NCBI GenBank assembly: GCA_965153355.1
Contig: OZ231126.1
Coordinates: 17,918,001-17,982,000 of the forward strand
Source: Flaccisagitta enflata
Taxonomy: Eukaryota; Chaetognatha; Sagittoidea; Aphragmophora
Length of the DNA: 64,000 nucleotides
Direction: 5' to 3'
The position numbers were made by a program, and so were the translations under genes. A model generated the notes under the pieces. That model made no database searches. It was not told the origin of the DNA and worked only from the letters and a program-made list of their open reading frames with translations. Below, in pieces: positions 34,053 to 45,620 of the stretch. Each line of letters opens with the position of its first letter. Positions within the stretch are counted from its first letter, which is position 1.

Positions 34053-35170
34053 AAGAATAGATCAACTGACACTGTGACTTAAAATCATCGTCATTTCTTA
34101 ACGAATCAAGCAAAAATGGCCCGATTTGTCTTGAAAAAAGGATATTAGTCTCAGTTTACGTATTTCTGTGGAAAAATACCAAATCATTGAAATTTAAGAG
34201 GATAATCTAGGTTTTCTTTTGATTTTTTTTAAGTTTGAGCAGGTTTCAAATGCATTTAAGGACCAAAATTTCTTATAAAATGGTGAAAAACTAAGGTGAT
34301 ACAAATTAAGTGTCAATTATTGACTATACATGACTTATTTGGTCATTCAAGCTCATAATGTGAAATGTTAATGAAGGTTCCTAGGTGCAAAATCGCTCAA
34401 AAATGTGTTTTTTATGCAAATTTTGCTTAAATTTCACCAAATTTCAAAAACATGTGGACGATAAACCGCTAGACCCATCATGATGAAATTTTGCATGAAA
34501 AAATGGTAGGTTATGTGCTTTTAGACAAAACCAACCGGATTTTCTAAAAATGAATACTTTATGCACAATAAAGTTTTTACTGGTAACAATTGCTTTTGAA
34601 AGCAGGGTATCAATCAGAGTGATTCAAAATTCCTCCCAGATTATTTTTCTTTCAATGATCACAAACATCTCTTTCCTCGTTTAAAACATTGCTGGCTTAC
34701 ATCATTGGGTCGCGTGCTACTAGAGTTCCATCATGTAGTAAATAAACAACTTCTTTTTTTTTTTCATGAAGATGAAAACTATATACACGCCTGCAAGTAG
34801 GGCTAAATTAACAATTCATTTGTCATTTATAAATCAAGCTTGCTAGACTATGAGTCATTTTTGTTTGGGTGCAGGTTGCATTGGGTATGCGCGGACAGAA
34901 AGCACCCTTGAGCGTAAGTTGCCTTCTTGGGAATTTTTTTCAGAAATGAACTATCACGTCTGGAAGCAGAAATATTCTGTTGGGGGGCGTTTCCTGTAAG
35001 TCTTAACCTGGTGCAACCTTTAAACGTTCTTGATCAAATTATTGGTCACCGGAAACCAAATAAAGTCAAAGAATCGAGTCATTGCGAGTCCTTTTTTCTT
35101 TATTTTGGTTTTTGTCTTTTTGGTCACTTGGTCCTAGGTCACTTCGACCACTTTGTTGTACGTAACAAGT
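34053..35170. other. Unassigned sequence including a foldback arm
   Basis: Apart from the arm at 34450-34612 no feature was recognised. Confidence 0.3.
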
Positions 35171-35174
35171 ATCT

Positions 35175-35231
35175 ACATCTTGTTGTTGTTGTTGTTGATG
35201 ATGATGATGATGATGATGATGATGCTATTTC

Positions 35232-35265
<34 letters not shown>

Positions 35266-35279
35266 GCAACAACAACAAG

Positions 35280-35330
<51 letters not shown>

Positions 35331-35332
35331 TA
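35175..35332. repeat. (TTG)n(ATG)n ... (CAA)n microsatellite
   Basis: Short TTG and GATGAT runs followed by about 33 CAA units; another facing-repeat arrangement. Confidence 0.95.
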
Positions 35333-35681
35333 TTGCAAAAGCGTTAGTTGGTCAGCGGTACCCGTTGCCTCATGATAAGTGTATGTGGAGACGAGGTAGT
35401 GAGAGGGGCAGTGACCCCAAAAGAACCGACGTGATGACTAACCACCGCAAATATCGACCCGCATTGGACAGGCTGACCGAGACTCCTTCCTGTAGGCTGA
35501 TTCCGAGTTTCGTCATGCGCGCGAGAAACCCTGACTCTTTGCCATTGTAGAAGTGTCATCGCTTCTTCTGCTGAATTGCATAAGGTTACAAAGGTTGGGT
35601 GACATACCTAACTATCTGGTGTGCCATACTAAACCAATATTTGCCACACCGACTGCCCCTATGGGGTCCAAAACAGGGGTA

Positions 35682-36095
35682 CTACGCGAATCATAAAAAA
35701 AAGCCGCACTTTTAGATGATAATTTATCATATTAAATTTCAAAATAATCAAACAAAATCTTAGACCATTTTGAAGATCTCAAAGAGATCTTTCATTTGGT
35801 TCCAATCTGGTATTTCTAGCTCTATTCGTTTAGAAATGGCATAAATGATGAAAACAATTGCCCCCTTTCAGTTTGCAATCTATTATGAAGAAATGAGTAT
35901 TTTACTAAGAGAGAGGTTCACTTTGCTTAAGCTCTATCTCCTAAACGGTTTGAGATACAGACCTGGGGTTGGTCTAGAATGAAAAAAAAAATCAAAAATC
36001 TTTAAAATCAGTTAAACAAAAAAATTTTGAATTAATTTTTTGTGTCTCTTCTACTCAATTACAAAAGGGTGCGGCTTTTTTTTTGATTCGCGTAG
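35682..36095. mobile_element. MITE with TACTACGCGAATCA ends
   Basis: About 32-bp inverted termini (ACTACGCGAATCATAAAAAA, GCCGCAC). The core (GATCTTTCATTTGG, AAACGGTTTGAGATACAGA) is shared with 6347-6938, whose termini are different. Confidence 0.78.
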
Positions 36096-37074
36096 TAGAA
36101 GGGTCTATTAGGGCCTGTCCCGCTTCTGTCCCTTCAAGCAAAACGCAAGTTTAACCAATCAAAAAATGTCAATGGGGGTCATCCAATAGCTTGTAAGCAA
36201 TCACTATCAATCCATTGATATGTGTAGAAAGTTTGAATTCAATATTTCATCTGTAAGATGACAAAAAATGAATTTGAATTATGATACTCTTCCCCCTTTA
36301 TTTTTCTGTCATTTTTTTCTAAAAATGAGTTAGGTAGAAAGTTTTTTTTGTAGGCCTATCTTTACTCAAACATTAGGCATTTTTTCTTTTTCCATTGTAT
36401 TAAGGACTAGTTGGAGGACCTTTCCTCCGATTTTCAAGGATTTTTTCCATTCTATTCAAAAGAAATAAGCATTTTCCTGGAGCGTTACAATTCAGAGGTG
36501 CTCCTTGTTGTAGCTGTCACACTGGTGTGTTCAGGAATTGCAAAAAATGCTAAAAACGCCTGTGCCAAAAGTTTGGGTACGGTACATGGTGTATATAATG
36601 AGAGGGAACCATCGGTGGGACTTTTTGTCTAACCATATTAGTGCTCGGATGAGTTTTGAATTGTAAAAATGGCCTATAATGGCCATATTTAACTATGGAC
36701 CCCTCTAACTTGCAAAATGGCAAGCAGTCAAGTACTCTTACAACATACTTTTTGGCTTAATGGAGTCAGAATACACTAAGGTAGGTGGTAGAGTGGATGG
36801 TGGGGGTCACCCATGGGTGGGGGTAAGGGGGCCAAATTGGCCAAAATTCACCTCCTGATGGAGGTGGCTATAAAAAATGTCAAAAATCAAAAAAGTTGAT
36901 ATTTTTGGCAAGAATAGGTGTTAACTAGTGCGTTTCAGCAAAAAAATTGGATTCATTTTGGAAAATGAACAAAAAATGATCAAATCAAAGTATTGATGGT
37001 TGTTGGTAATTTTGAGGTATGAACCATTCAACTTCAATTGCTTATAACTTTTTATGCTGAGGAAGAAAAAAATA

Positions 37075-38475
37075 TGGTTGATCTCATCTGAAAGATCTTT
37101 CCAAACTCTTCTTTCAGAATCTCACGGATTTCAACTCATTTCGTCTAAAAATGGCAGTACAGTGATCTTCCAAAGTACAGTAAATATTGATTTCTTGGGC
37201 GATAGAACCATTCAACTTTGACTGTTAATGAATTTTGAATACTTCAAAGCATTCAAATTTGGTTGGTCTCATCTGAAGGAACTTTCCAAACTCTTTCAGA
37301 CTCTCATGAATTTCAACTCATTTGGGTCAAAAATGGCGGTACAGTGATCTCACAATTTACAGTAAATATTGATTTCCTGGGCGATAGAACTCACAATATA
37401 GTTTGAGGGAAAATAACTGGACCCGTTTTTGGTTGTTGGACCCATTTTTTTTATCTTATTTTCATTGATTGGACCCATTTTTATTAGTCAGAGGACCCGT
37501 TTTTTAGAGACTTAGAAAATAAAAAACGGGTCCACTGACTGACAAAAACAGGTCCGTTCACCAAAAACAGGTCATCAATCAATAGGTTATAATAAAAGAA
37601 TATGCGTAAAAGTATTTTTTGAGCTTGCAATTTTCCTCATCACTGTACTGGTCTCACTATGCAGTGGTGAGTTATTCTCATGCATGATATTGAACAGAGC
37701 TCCTCTTTTTTCACCAAGAGGACCCGTTCTGACTATAATAAAAAGGTGAATAGACCTGTTTTTTTTTAGTCAGAGGACCCATTTTTCATGAACCCCGTTT
37801 TTGCACTTATAGGACCCGTTTTCCTTAACTCCTCAGATCCCATCAGTGAACTTTATTTTTTGACGGTCAGGGACCCGTTTTATGAGTCACAATGTAAAAA
37901 TAGGTTACACAAATAGGACCCGTTTTTATCTGACCAGAAAACAAGTTTAATATTGATTTCTTGGGCGATAGAACCATTCAACTTTGATTGTTAATGAATT
38001 TTAAATACTTTTTAAAAGCATACAAATTTGGTTGGTCTCATCTGAAAGAGCTTTCAAAACTCTTTCAGAATCTCCTGAATTACAACTCATTTGGTTCAAA
38101 AATAATGGTACAGTGATCTCACTAAGTACAGTAAATATTGATTTCTTGGGTGATGGAACCATCCAACTTTGACTGTTTATAGATTTTGAACACTGTAGAG
38201 CGTAAAAATTTGGTTGATCTTTCAAAACCCTTTCAGAATCTCATGGATTTCAACTCATTTGGTTGAAAAATGGTGGTACAGTGATCTCACAAAGTACAGT
38301 AAACATTGTTTTTTTTTGGATGATGGAACCATTCAACTTTGACTGTTAATAATTTGAAACACTTAAAAGCATACACATTTGGTTGATCTCATCTGAAAGA
38401 TCTTTCAAAACTTTTTCAGAATTTCATGGTTCCAAAAATGGCAGTGATCTCTCATAGTACAGTAAATATCCATCC
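37075..38475. repeat. ~190-bp tandem repeats, interrupted
   Basis: Units start near 37080, 37262, 38035, 38215 and 38385; the array is split by the unrelated insert 37400-37950. Two inverted units occur at 39760-40135. Confidence 0.85.
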
Positions 38476-38522
38476 AAAAGAATATTGTCACTGCTTTCTT
38501 ACTATTTTGTATTCATTCTTCT

Positions 38523-38524
<2 letters not shown>

Positions 38525-38596
<72 letters not shown>

Positions 38597-38597
38597 C
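38525..38597. repeat. (GT)n microsatellite
   Basis: About 36 units. Confidence 0.97.
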
Positions 38598-38849
38598 TTC
38601 TGTGTACAAGACCTTGACATCATCTTGAAGCCAATGTTCAGTTTTGCAAACATGCATCTTGTGCTTCCTAAGCACTTGTTCGACCACCAATTCAGCCACC
38701 AACTGAAGCAAATTGCCAGCAAGAAATAAAAACAAAAACAGAAGTAAGAGGAAGTTTGAGGAAGTCTTTGGTCCGTGAAGCGCATCTACCAAACTGAGAT
38801 CGCCAAAATCGCTTGAGAATTCAGGAACTTTATTTTTGGAGACTGTAGT

Positions 38850-39445
38850 CCTATTCTCAAGGCTTTAATCCCCACCTCAAGGCTTAAATCCCTGTCTCAA
38901 GGCTTAAATCTCAGCCTTGAACTCAAATCCTAGCTTCAACAAACAAATAAACGAATGAAAGTCCCCCTGTGTTCTACAGGACATCCTCACCTTTGGGGCC
39001 GCTGCCCTGCTGACCATCACCTACAATCACAAACATACTAAGCAGGGCAAGTGGGCAACATGTATCGCTGACCACATATTGCCCTTGGGTAAAAGTGTCT
39101 GGAAAGTGATGACTACCCAGCATAAGGTAATGAGGTATAACTAGTCATCCAAGATCGCATGGTCCATGGTACTGATGCCCTTCTTGGAGTGATAGCTGAA
39201 GAAGTGAGTGGGCAGGGCAGCGTCCCCAAAGGGCCGTGTCCTGTAGGACATAGGGTGAATTTCCGCTGTCCTTAGAGGGGCATATTGAGGTCTTAGTAGC
39301 AACTTTCCATGTTATTCAGCCAAATTTACCATGTTATTCAATGGGAATTTTGCATTTTTCACAATTTTCCTTAATTTTCTATGTTATTCAATGGGAAATA
39401 TGCAAGTTTTTACTATTTTGTAAATTTTTCATGTTTAGTTTAGCT
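38850..39445. mobile_element. Family B sequences
   Basis: Tandem TCAAGGCTTAAATC units, inverted head 38958-39090 (CTGTGTTCTACAGGAC, GCAGGGC), a second head 39165-39265 (TGTCCTGTAGGACATAGGG), then CCATGTTATTCAATGGGAA units. Confidence 0.7.
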
Positions 39446-40722
39446 TCAAATTTGTCGCTAAAACAATTTTTTTTGACAAGGGGTTTCAGTGTTTTTCACA
39501 GCTGTCTCTGACTGTATCTTGGTACCCAGAACTCAATTTTTGTCTGTTAGTGATATAAGAACCTGAGAATTGATATTTTCTTGCATTTTTCGTGGTAAAA
39601 TTCAAGTAGGTTTATGATGTCTCATTATCAAAAATTTCCACGTCAAAACCAGTCATAATCTTTCATAGCATTTTTGGCATGACACTTTCTGAGAGCCAGG
39701 CACTTTCTCGGGCACACAATTATGCCCCAATTTGTAAAAATACTATATTTTAGCTACCTCTGTGTCAAATTCCAGCCCAACGACTCCATTATTTCTATCA
39801 ATTTTGCTCATTTTGCTAGTTCGTTTAATTATGTGAGAGGTGTTATTTACTGTACTTTGTGAGATCAATGTACCACTATTTTTGAACCAAATGAGTTGAA
39901 ATTCATGAGATTCTGAAAGAGTTTTGAAAGCTCTTTCAGATGACACCAACCAAATTTGTATGCTTTAAAGTATTTAAAATCATTAACAATCAAAGTTGTA
40001 TGGTTCTATCGCCCAAGAAATCAATATTTACTGTACTTTGGGAGATCACTGTACTGCCATTTTTTAACGAAATGAGTTGAAATCCATGAGATTCTGAAAG
40101 AGTTTTGAAAGATCTTTCAGATGAGATCAACCATATTTTTTTTCTCCTCAGCATAAAAAAGTTATAAGCAATTGAAGTTGAATGGTTCATACCCCAAAAT
40201 TACCAACAACCATCAACACTTTGATTTGATCATTTTTTGTTCATTTTCCAAAATGAATCCAATTTTTTTGCTGAAACGCACTAGTTAACACCTATTCTTG
40301 CCAAAAAAATCTACTTTTTTGATTTTTGTCATTTTTTACAACCACCTCCATCAGGAGGTGAATTTTGGCAATTTGGCCCCCCTTACCCCCACCCCATGGG
40401 TGACCCCTCCCACCCATCCACTCTACCACCTACCTTAGTGTATTCTGACTCCATTAAGCCAAAAAAGTATGTTGGGTGGTGAAAATTTGACTGTTTTTGC
40501 CATTTTGCAAGTTAGAGGGTCCATAGTCAAATTTGGCCATTTTAGGCCATTTTTGGCCAACTAAAACTCATCCGAGCACTAATATGGTTAGACAAAAAGT
40601 CCCACTGATGGTTCCCCCTCATTATATACATCATGTACCGTACCCAAACTTTTGGCACAGGCGTTTTTAACATTTTTTGCAATTCCTGAACACACCACTG
40701 TCACACTTGTGTCACACTATGA

Positions 40723-41825
40723 TTCATACTATGCCACGGCATAGTAACATAAGTGACGAAAAATTCATCTTCATGATGGGAAAGAAAATCAAATTCTGTA
40801 CTTGCACCTAAAATTTCAACTCTTAACTCCAAATTGTTTGGTCACAGTGAAATTTCAAAGATGATCACTACAAAAAAAAGAATTGAATTGTAACGCTCGC
40901 CGACCAAGCTTCGTAGTTAATTCTTTGTTTCCACACAGCGCTTCTCACACAAATGCGTGATGCTATTAAGTTTTATTTTGGTAAAATTTCACAAAATCCA
41001 AATTTGCATATCTCAGGAACTATTTGAGTTAGCCCAATGAAATTTTGCATGGTTGGTATCTGGATCAAGAGACTCCTTTGCCTAAATTCTGATGCGACCT
41101 AGAGAATGTTGAGCAGTCCAACCAGACCAACCAGCCTACCAGATAAAAAAATGAAAAAATGGCATAATCTCTAAAATAATTGACCGATCTGGTTGAAATA
41201 TTGCATGAAGCTTCCTTTAAAGATTCCTCGTCACTGGCATAAAAAAGAGCATGGGGAATTTTTTTTCTTCCAACAGCCTACCCAGCTAGAAATGCTACTT
41301 ATAGAGATCTTTTTAAAAAACTAAAAAAATTCAAAAAAATTTCAGAAACATGATCACACATGTTTGCTTGAAAGTTATCAATAAGAATTTCCCTGTCATA
41401 TTGATTTCGTGATTGTATTTAGCTAAATTTTCTTGTAATAAAACTGCCAACAATATCTATTTAAGCCTAATTTGCATGAAAAATGAGCTTACTTAAGAAA
41501 ATCCAAGTATAGATTCATATGTAAGAATAGGTGAGCTACATGATGACATATGGTTTTGTTCAATTTTCAAACATGTGAAATTGACGAATTTCATCCCGTC
41601 CGCGGTCGGCTTAGCGTGACACTAGTCTGTATCGTTGATCCGATATCCAGTGTGCAACACCGAGACAGATTGCCGAGACAAACAGACAGACCCACAGATA
41701 GACATATCACCGAGACAGACCGCCGAGACACAATGGGCATATTCAAGGCTGAGGATTAGTAAGAAGGAGAAGAAAGGGAGAGGTCGAGGAGAGACAATGG
41801 AGAGAAACAAGTCGTCCAAGGTTTC
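40723..41825. other. Mostly unassigned sequence
   Basis: 41090-41290 resembles the ACCAACCAGCCTACC tandem units of 59750-60590. No gene recognised. Confidence 0.3.
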
Positions 41826-41879
41826 CACATGGTCAGCGGTACTTTTTTTTTTTTTTGTTATCCAACGTTGAAGATCGCT

Positions 41880-44800
41880 TTAAAGTAAATCGTCCAGGGA
41901 AGAAATAGAGTCAGAAAGAGAGACGTGACTTGGGGATGCCGAGTCATAAGATGAAGACGAAGGAATTGAAAGCGTGGAAAAGAGCAAATGAGAAGAGGAA
42001 CCGCCCGGCGAAGGTGGAGGTGCCGGAGGCGGCCGTCCGTCTTGATGGAGTTGCGGCGGCGGCGGCTGGAAAGGAGGCGGCAACGAGTCGAAGGCCGGAT
42101 GCGTCGCTAAGAAGTTGGCAACGCGGTCAGGCGACGACCACATATCCTCAGGGGATAATTGCGTTGGACGCGCAGGGCAGTCGAAGAGGTGCTGCACAGT
42201 TTGCGGATCCAGATCGCATTCAGGACACGTATCATCGTCAGCTCTACCAATGCGATGTTGATAGTCTTTCAATTTTGCACAGAAGCCAGAGCGCAATTGC
42301 GACAAGACGGCGCGAGTTGGGCGTGGAAGAAATTTCTCTCTGTAACTTATTTGTGGAGCAGCACTATTCAGGACACGGTTGGGCTCTTGATTTCTTATGG
42401 CCTCGGTTACGATATCAGTATGGATCGATTTGATCGTCGAGCCGTAGGTACCTGGAGCAACCACCCCATTGGCATCCAGGTAAGGGGCGACAATATTATC
42501 GACCTTGGACTTCAATGTTTCCTTCATATTCCGCCTACCTGGGGGGCGCATCACAACCTCGTGTGAAGGGTGGCGAGGTTGGAGGCATTTAGCCAAGAAC
42601 TGCGATGAAAGGAGACGAAGATGGTCATTGACTCGTAACTCTTTAGCCTCTGCATGGATGTGATCAACGGAAGCCATCTGGTGGCAGCCCAGCGCCAAGC
42701 GCAGGGCCCGATTTTGGATCCGCTGGAGCCTTTTGATAGACGTGTCTGAGTAGTTTGGATATACTATTGGGGCCGCATAATCAAAGACTGATCTAATGTA
42801 GGTCTTGTAGGTGGCCAAGAGGCACTCCTTATCTTTGCCAAACTGCGTGTCTGAAAGAGCCCTTAATAAGTTGATCCTAGAAGCGGCCTTACGCGCCACG
42901 GCTGCAGCATGAGAAGAAAACGAAAATGTTGGGTCCAAGGTAACCCCAAGCAGCTTAGGATTCTTTTCTGTTGGTATTTGCGAGCCGTCCAGGGAGACGT
43001 CCAATTGAAGGTTGACTTGTTTCGTCCATGGAGTGAAGAGAGTCACTGATGATTTAGGAGCCGAAATCGACATGCCATTATTCTCAGCCCAAACATTCAT
43101 TTCCTGAATGGAACGATTTAAGACGTTTTCAATTGACCCAACATCAGAAGACGAGCTGGCAGAGTGATAGTCATCTGCAAAGGCTTCATTCACTTCCGCA
43201 ACGCTGGGCTCCAAATCGGCGCAGAAAAAGTTGAACAGAAGCGGGCTTATAACGGAACCTTGAGGCACACCAAGTTTTGATTTCCTCCACTGCGACGTGA
43301 CACCTTGATAAGCAACTCTAACCCTGCGGTCCCTCAAATAGGCAGTCAACCACCTCTTGTAGTTGGGATGAAGATCAGTTCCATTCACCTTTTTGAGCAG
43401 TTTATCCCTTTCAATGACATCGAAGGCCTTAGACAGGTCCACCATGAGGAGACCAGTTCTAGAAGCGGGTTTCGGTTGATTGAAGCCATCAGCAATGGAG
43501 GTCACCAATGGCAGAAGCGCGGTCACCGTAGACCGGCTCGACCGGAAGCCGTGCTGGGCTTGGTTGGGCTTCAGGGAGGCTGCAAGCGAGGGATACATGA
43601 GCTTCTCCAAGATCTTGGCTTCCAGGCATAAAAGGGAAATCGGACGGTAGCTATTTCCTTCATCTAAAGGTTTACCGGGTTTTGGCACCGGAATGATGGT
43701 TGCCGAGCGCCAAATGGCGGGAATATCCGCTTTCCTGACTGAAAGATTGTACAGACGAGTAAGAAAACGAACGCCGTGCGGCCCCAGATTCTTGAGATGA
43801 AGGGCATTTAAACCATTCGGGCCGATAGCCGTCGAACTTTTGGCAGATTTAATGGCATCTGCTGTCATCTGAGCCGTGAAAGGGGAAAAAGAGTTGTCGA
43901 GCTTGTTGTCTATTTTCATAGCGCGATAAGTTTGACGAGACTCTTTAGAATTCTTGTGAGGTCGAACATTGGCGTATTGCTTGCAGAATTGGTCAGCAAT
44001 ATTGACTCGCTTGGTATGGACCTTGTTCCCAAACCTGATGGGCTGGTTTGGTGCTTGATTTGTCCTCTTCCCTGACAGAGACTTCATAAGATTCCAGAAT
44101 CGCCTTGGGTTCGACTTCCGGTCGGCATCCATCACTTTATCCATCCACCGCTGCCGGTTGGCTGTGGCAATTGATAAAGCAACTTGTCGATTAAGCTCAG
44201 GAAGCTGAGGATCGTTTGGGTCTCTTCTACGAACTTCATCACGATGGCGAGCGAGACGAGTTGACTCAGGATCAAGACCAGGTGAGTGATTCTTGAAAAA
44301 CCCAGAAGGAACAAAACGAGCCGAAGCCTTTTGCATGATTCTGCGCCAAACTTTCTCTCCCTGAGAGCATGACGAAGGTAGAGGAGTTGAAGCAAATTGA
44401 GATTCTGTGTACTGCTTAAACCCTTGCCAATCTGCCTAATGATAACTAAAGTAAGTTTTAGAAGTGCGATTTGTTGGAATGTCATTGTCGAAGATGACGG
44501 AGTGAGGGTAGTGGTCGGAATTGAGAGTGGAGACGACGGACCAGTTGAGACTAGTGGCGATGTTGATAGGCGCAAAAACGACGTCTGGCGAAGAGTGAGA
44601 AGAAGGACGAGTGGCGACATCTGGGTCGTTGAGGACGATGTAGTTAGCACGGTCAACTTCCTCAGCGATAGCATCACCGCGATTGTCACTATTTCCAATA
44701 GACCACAAATCGTCGTGGGCGTTGATATCCCCAACAACAACTGTGGAGCCGTCGAGAAGAGGCGAGATGGAGGCGACGTAGTTCCGCGGACTGCCATCCG

Positions 44801-45140
44801 GATTTCGAATGGAAGATTGAGGCGGCACGTAAATGTTCGCGATGGTAATGTCGACGTTGGCTATTTTAGTTTTGATGAGAATCGATTCAGCGACACCATC
44901 CTGTAGAGGCGATGGTATTTCGACGTAGGAGAGAGAGTGATGAATTAATGTCACCAGACCACCACCACCACCCGTCGGCCGGTCCCGGCGAACAGCAACA
45001 TAGTCCTGGAACACCGGCGTTCGAATATTTGGACCTAGCTTTGATTCCTGAATGCAGGCTACTTTGACCTGCCGTCGCGAAAGAAAGTCGGCCAATTCTA
45101 CAGCTGAGCTCCGGATTCCGTTACAGTTCCATCCTAGAAT
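41880..45140 (-). pseudogene. LINE ORF2: APE endonuclease plus reverse transcriptase, one TAG
   Basis: The polyprotein, about 1087 codons, would nick target DNA and copy the element RNA. Endonuclease (45140-44439) begins ILGWNCNGIR and has CIQESKLG, IANIYVPP, VVGDINAHDDLW, SSPDVVF and SDHYPHSV, covering the expected APE boxes. TAG at 44438-44436 interrupts a frame that continues as ADWQGFKQYTESQ. RT follows, with TIIPVPKPGKP, YRPISLL, LSKAFDVI, GVPQGSVISPLLFNFFCADL and catalytic FADDYHS. The C terminus has CPECDLDPQTVQHLFDC and a Pro/Ser-rich tail ending at 41880. Only this one in-frame stop was found, so the copy is young. Confidence 0.9.
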
Positions 45141-45426
45141 ACCGATGGGGGCGTGGAGGAATTTTGACGTGGTCCTGGATTGATGCTGACGTTGCCGATG
45201 ACGAGAAGGAAGAAAATGACGGAGGAGACGAGGAGAGAGAGAAGAGACGACGGGCGATTTAATTTTCGGGGGGAGGAGATAAACCGGCGTTTACGGACGG
45301 ACGCCGCCGCCGGCCACGACGTCCGCCTTAAAAAGGGAGACGATCTTCTGTTGGTTGTTGTGTATGCAAATTCGGCCCCCCGAGGGGGGATCCAATCCAC
45401 CACGGAAAGGCTGCATTTTTGGATTG
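45134..45426 (-). CDS. LINE leader frame with 2A-like motif
   Basis: The frame open through the element's 5' end has a hydrophobic stretch LLSLLVSSVIFFLLVIGNVS and ends INPGP at 45181-45170 before a stop at 45134. NPGP after a hydrophobic run is typical of the N-terminal 2A-like sequences known in some non-LTR elements. The canonical D-x-E is N-V-S here, so ribosome skipping may be lost. The endonuclease frame begins within 40 bp in another register, so a frameshift probably separates them. No ATG is seen in the element for this frame. Confidence 0.5.
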
Positions 45427-45565
45427 GGTCAGCGGTACTAGATGCCCTGCTTGGAGTGATTAGCTGAAGAAGTGGAGTGAGAGCAGGGCAGCGGCCCGCA
45501 GCGGCCCTAAAGGGCCGATGTCCTGTAGGACACAGGGGTGAATTTCCATGCGTCCTGAGAGGGCA
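45427..45565. mobile_element. Family B copy interrupted by the LINE
   Basis: GGTCAGCGGTACTAGATGCC, GCAGGGC, CGGCCCTAAAGGGCCG, TGTCCTGTAGGACA, ACAGGGG. Its other side is 41826-41842. Confidence 0.7.
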
Positions 45566-45620
45566 TATTTGAGGCCTTAGTATAAATTTTCCATGATATT
45601 CAATGACAATTTTGCACTTT

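Larger units (their letters stand above)
32328..34615. mobile_element. Foldback element split by giant A element
   Basis: 32328-32490 (TACCCTGCTTTCAAAAGCAA, GCATATAACCTACCATTTGT) is complementary to 34450-34612. The giant A copy occupies most of the space between. Confidence 0.75.
36515..40722. mobile_element. 4.2-kb foldback with tandem repeats in its arms
   Basis: 36515-37290 is complementary to about 39940-40722 (TTCAGGAATTGCAAAAAATG, GGGTACGGTAC, TTAGTGCTCGGATGAG, ACACTAAGGTAGGTGGTAGA). Inner parts of both arms are tandem repeats of about 190 bp (CAACTCATTTGGTTCAAAAA, TACAGTGATCTCAC, TTCTTGGGCGATAGAACCAT). Centre: a GGACCCGTTTTT-rich insert (37400-37950), a (GT)n and family B pieces. No coding capacity. 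Confidence 0.85.
41843..45426 (-). mobile_element. Non-LTR retrotransposon (LINE), near full length, 12-bp TSD
   Basis: The element is about 3.6 kb with an A14 tail (T run 41843-41856 on plus) and a perfect 12-bp target duplication GGTCAGCGGTAC at 41831-41842 and 45427-45438. That, together with an APE endonuclease and RT in one frame, is the signature of target-primed reverse transcription. A short leader holds a 2A-like motif. The clade looks Jockey/CR1-like from the FADD box and C-terminal CCHC, but was not placed. It lies inside a family B repeat whose consensus contains the target sequence. Confidence 0.92.
41831..45438. repeat. LINE target-site duplications
   Basis: GGTCAGCGGTAC at 41831-41842 and 45427-45438 flank the LINE exactly. 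Other family B copies carry the same target uninterrupted (GGTCAGCGGTACCCGTTGCC near 35351; a GTCAGCAGTACCC variant near 60730). Confidence 0.88.

Noticed and set aside
44132-44797. 221-residue minus-strand frame and the plus-strand frames at 41930-42566, 43305-43631 and 44397-44906
   Set aside because: Shadows of the LINE endonuclease/RT frame.
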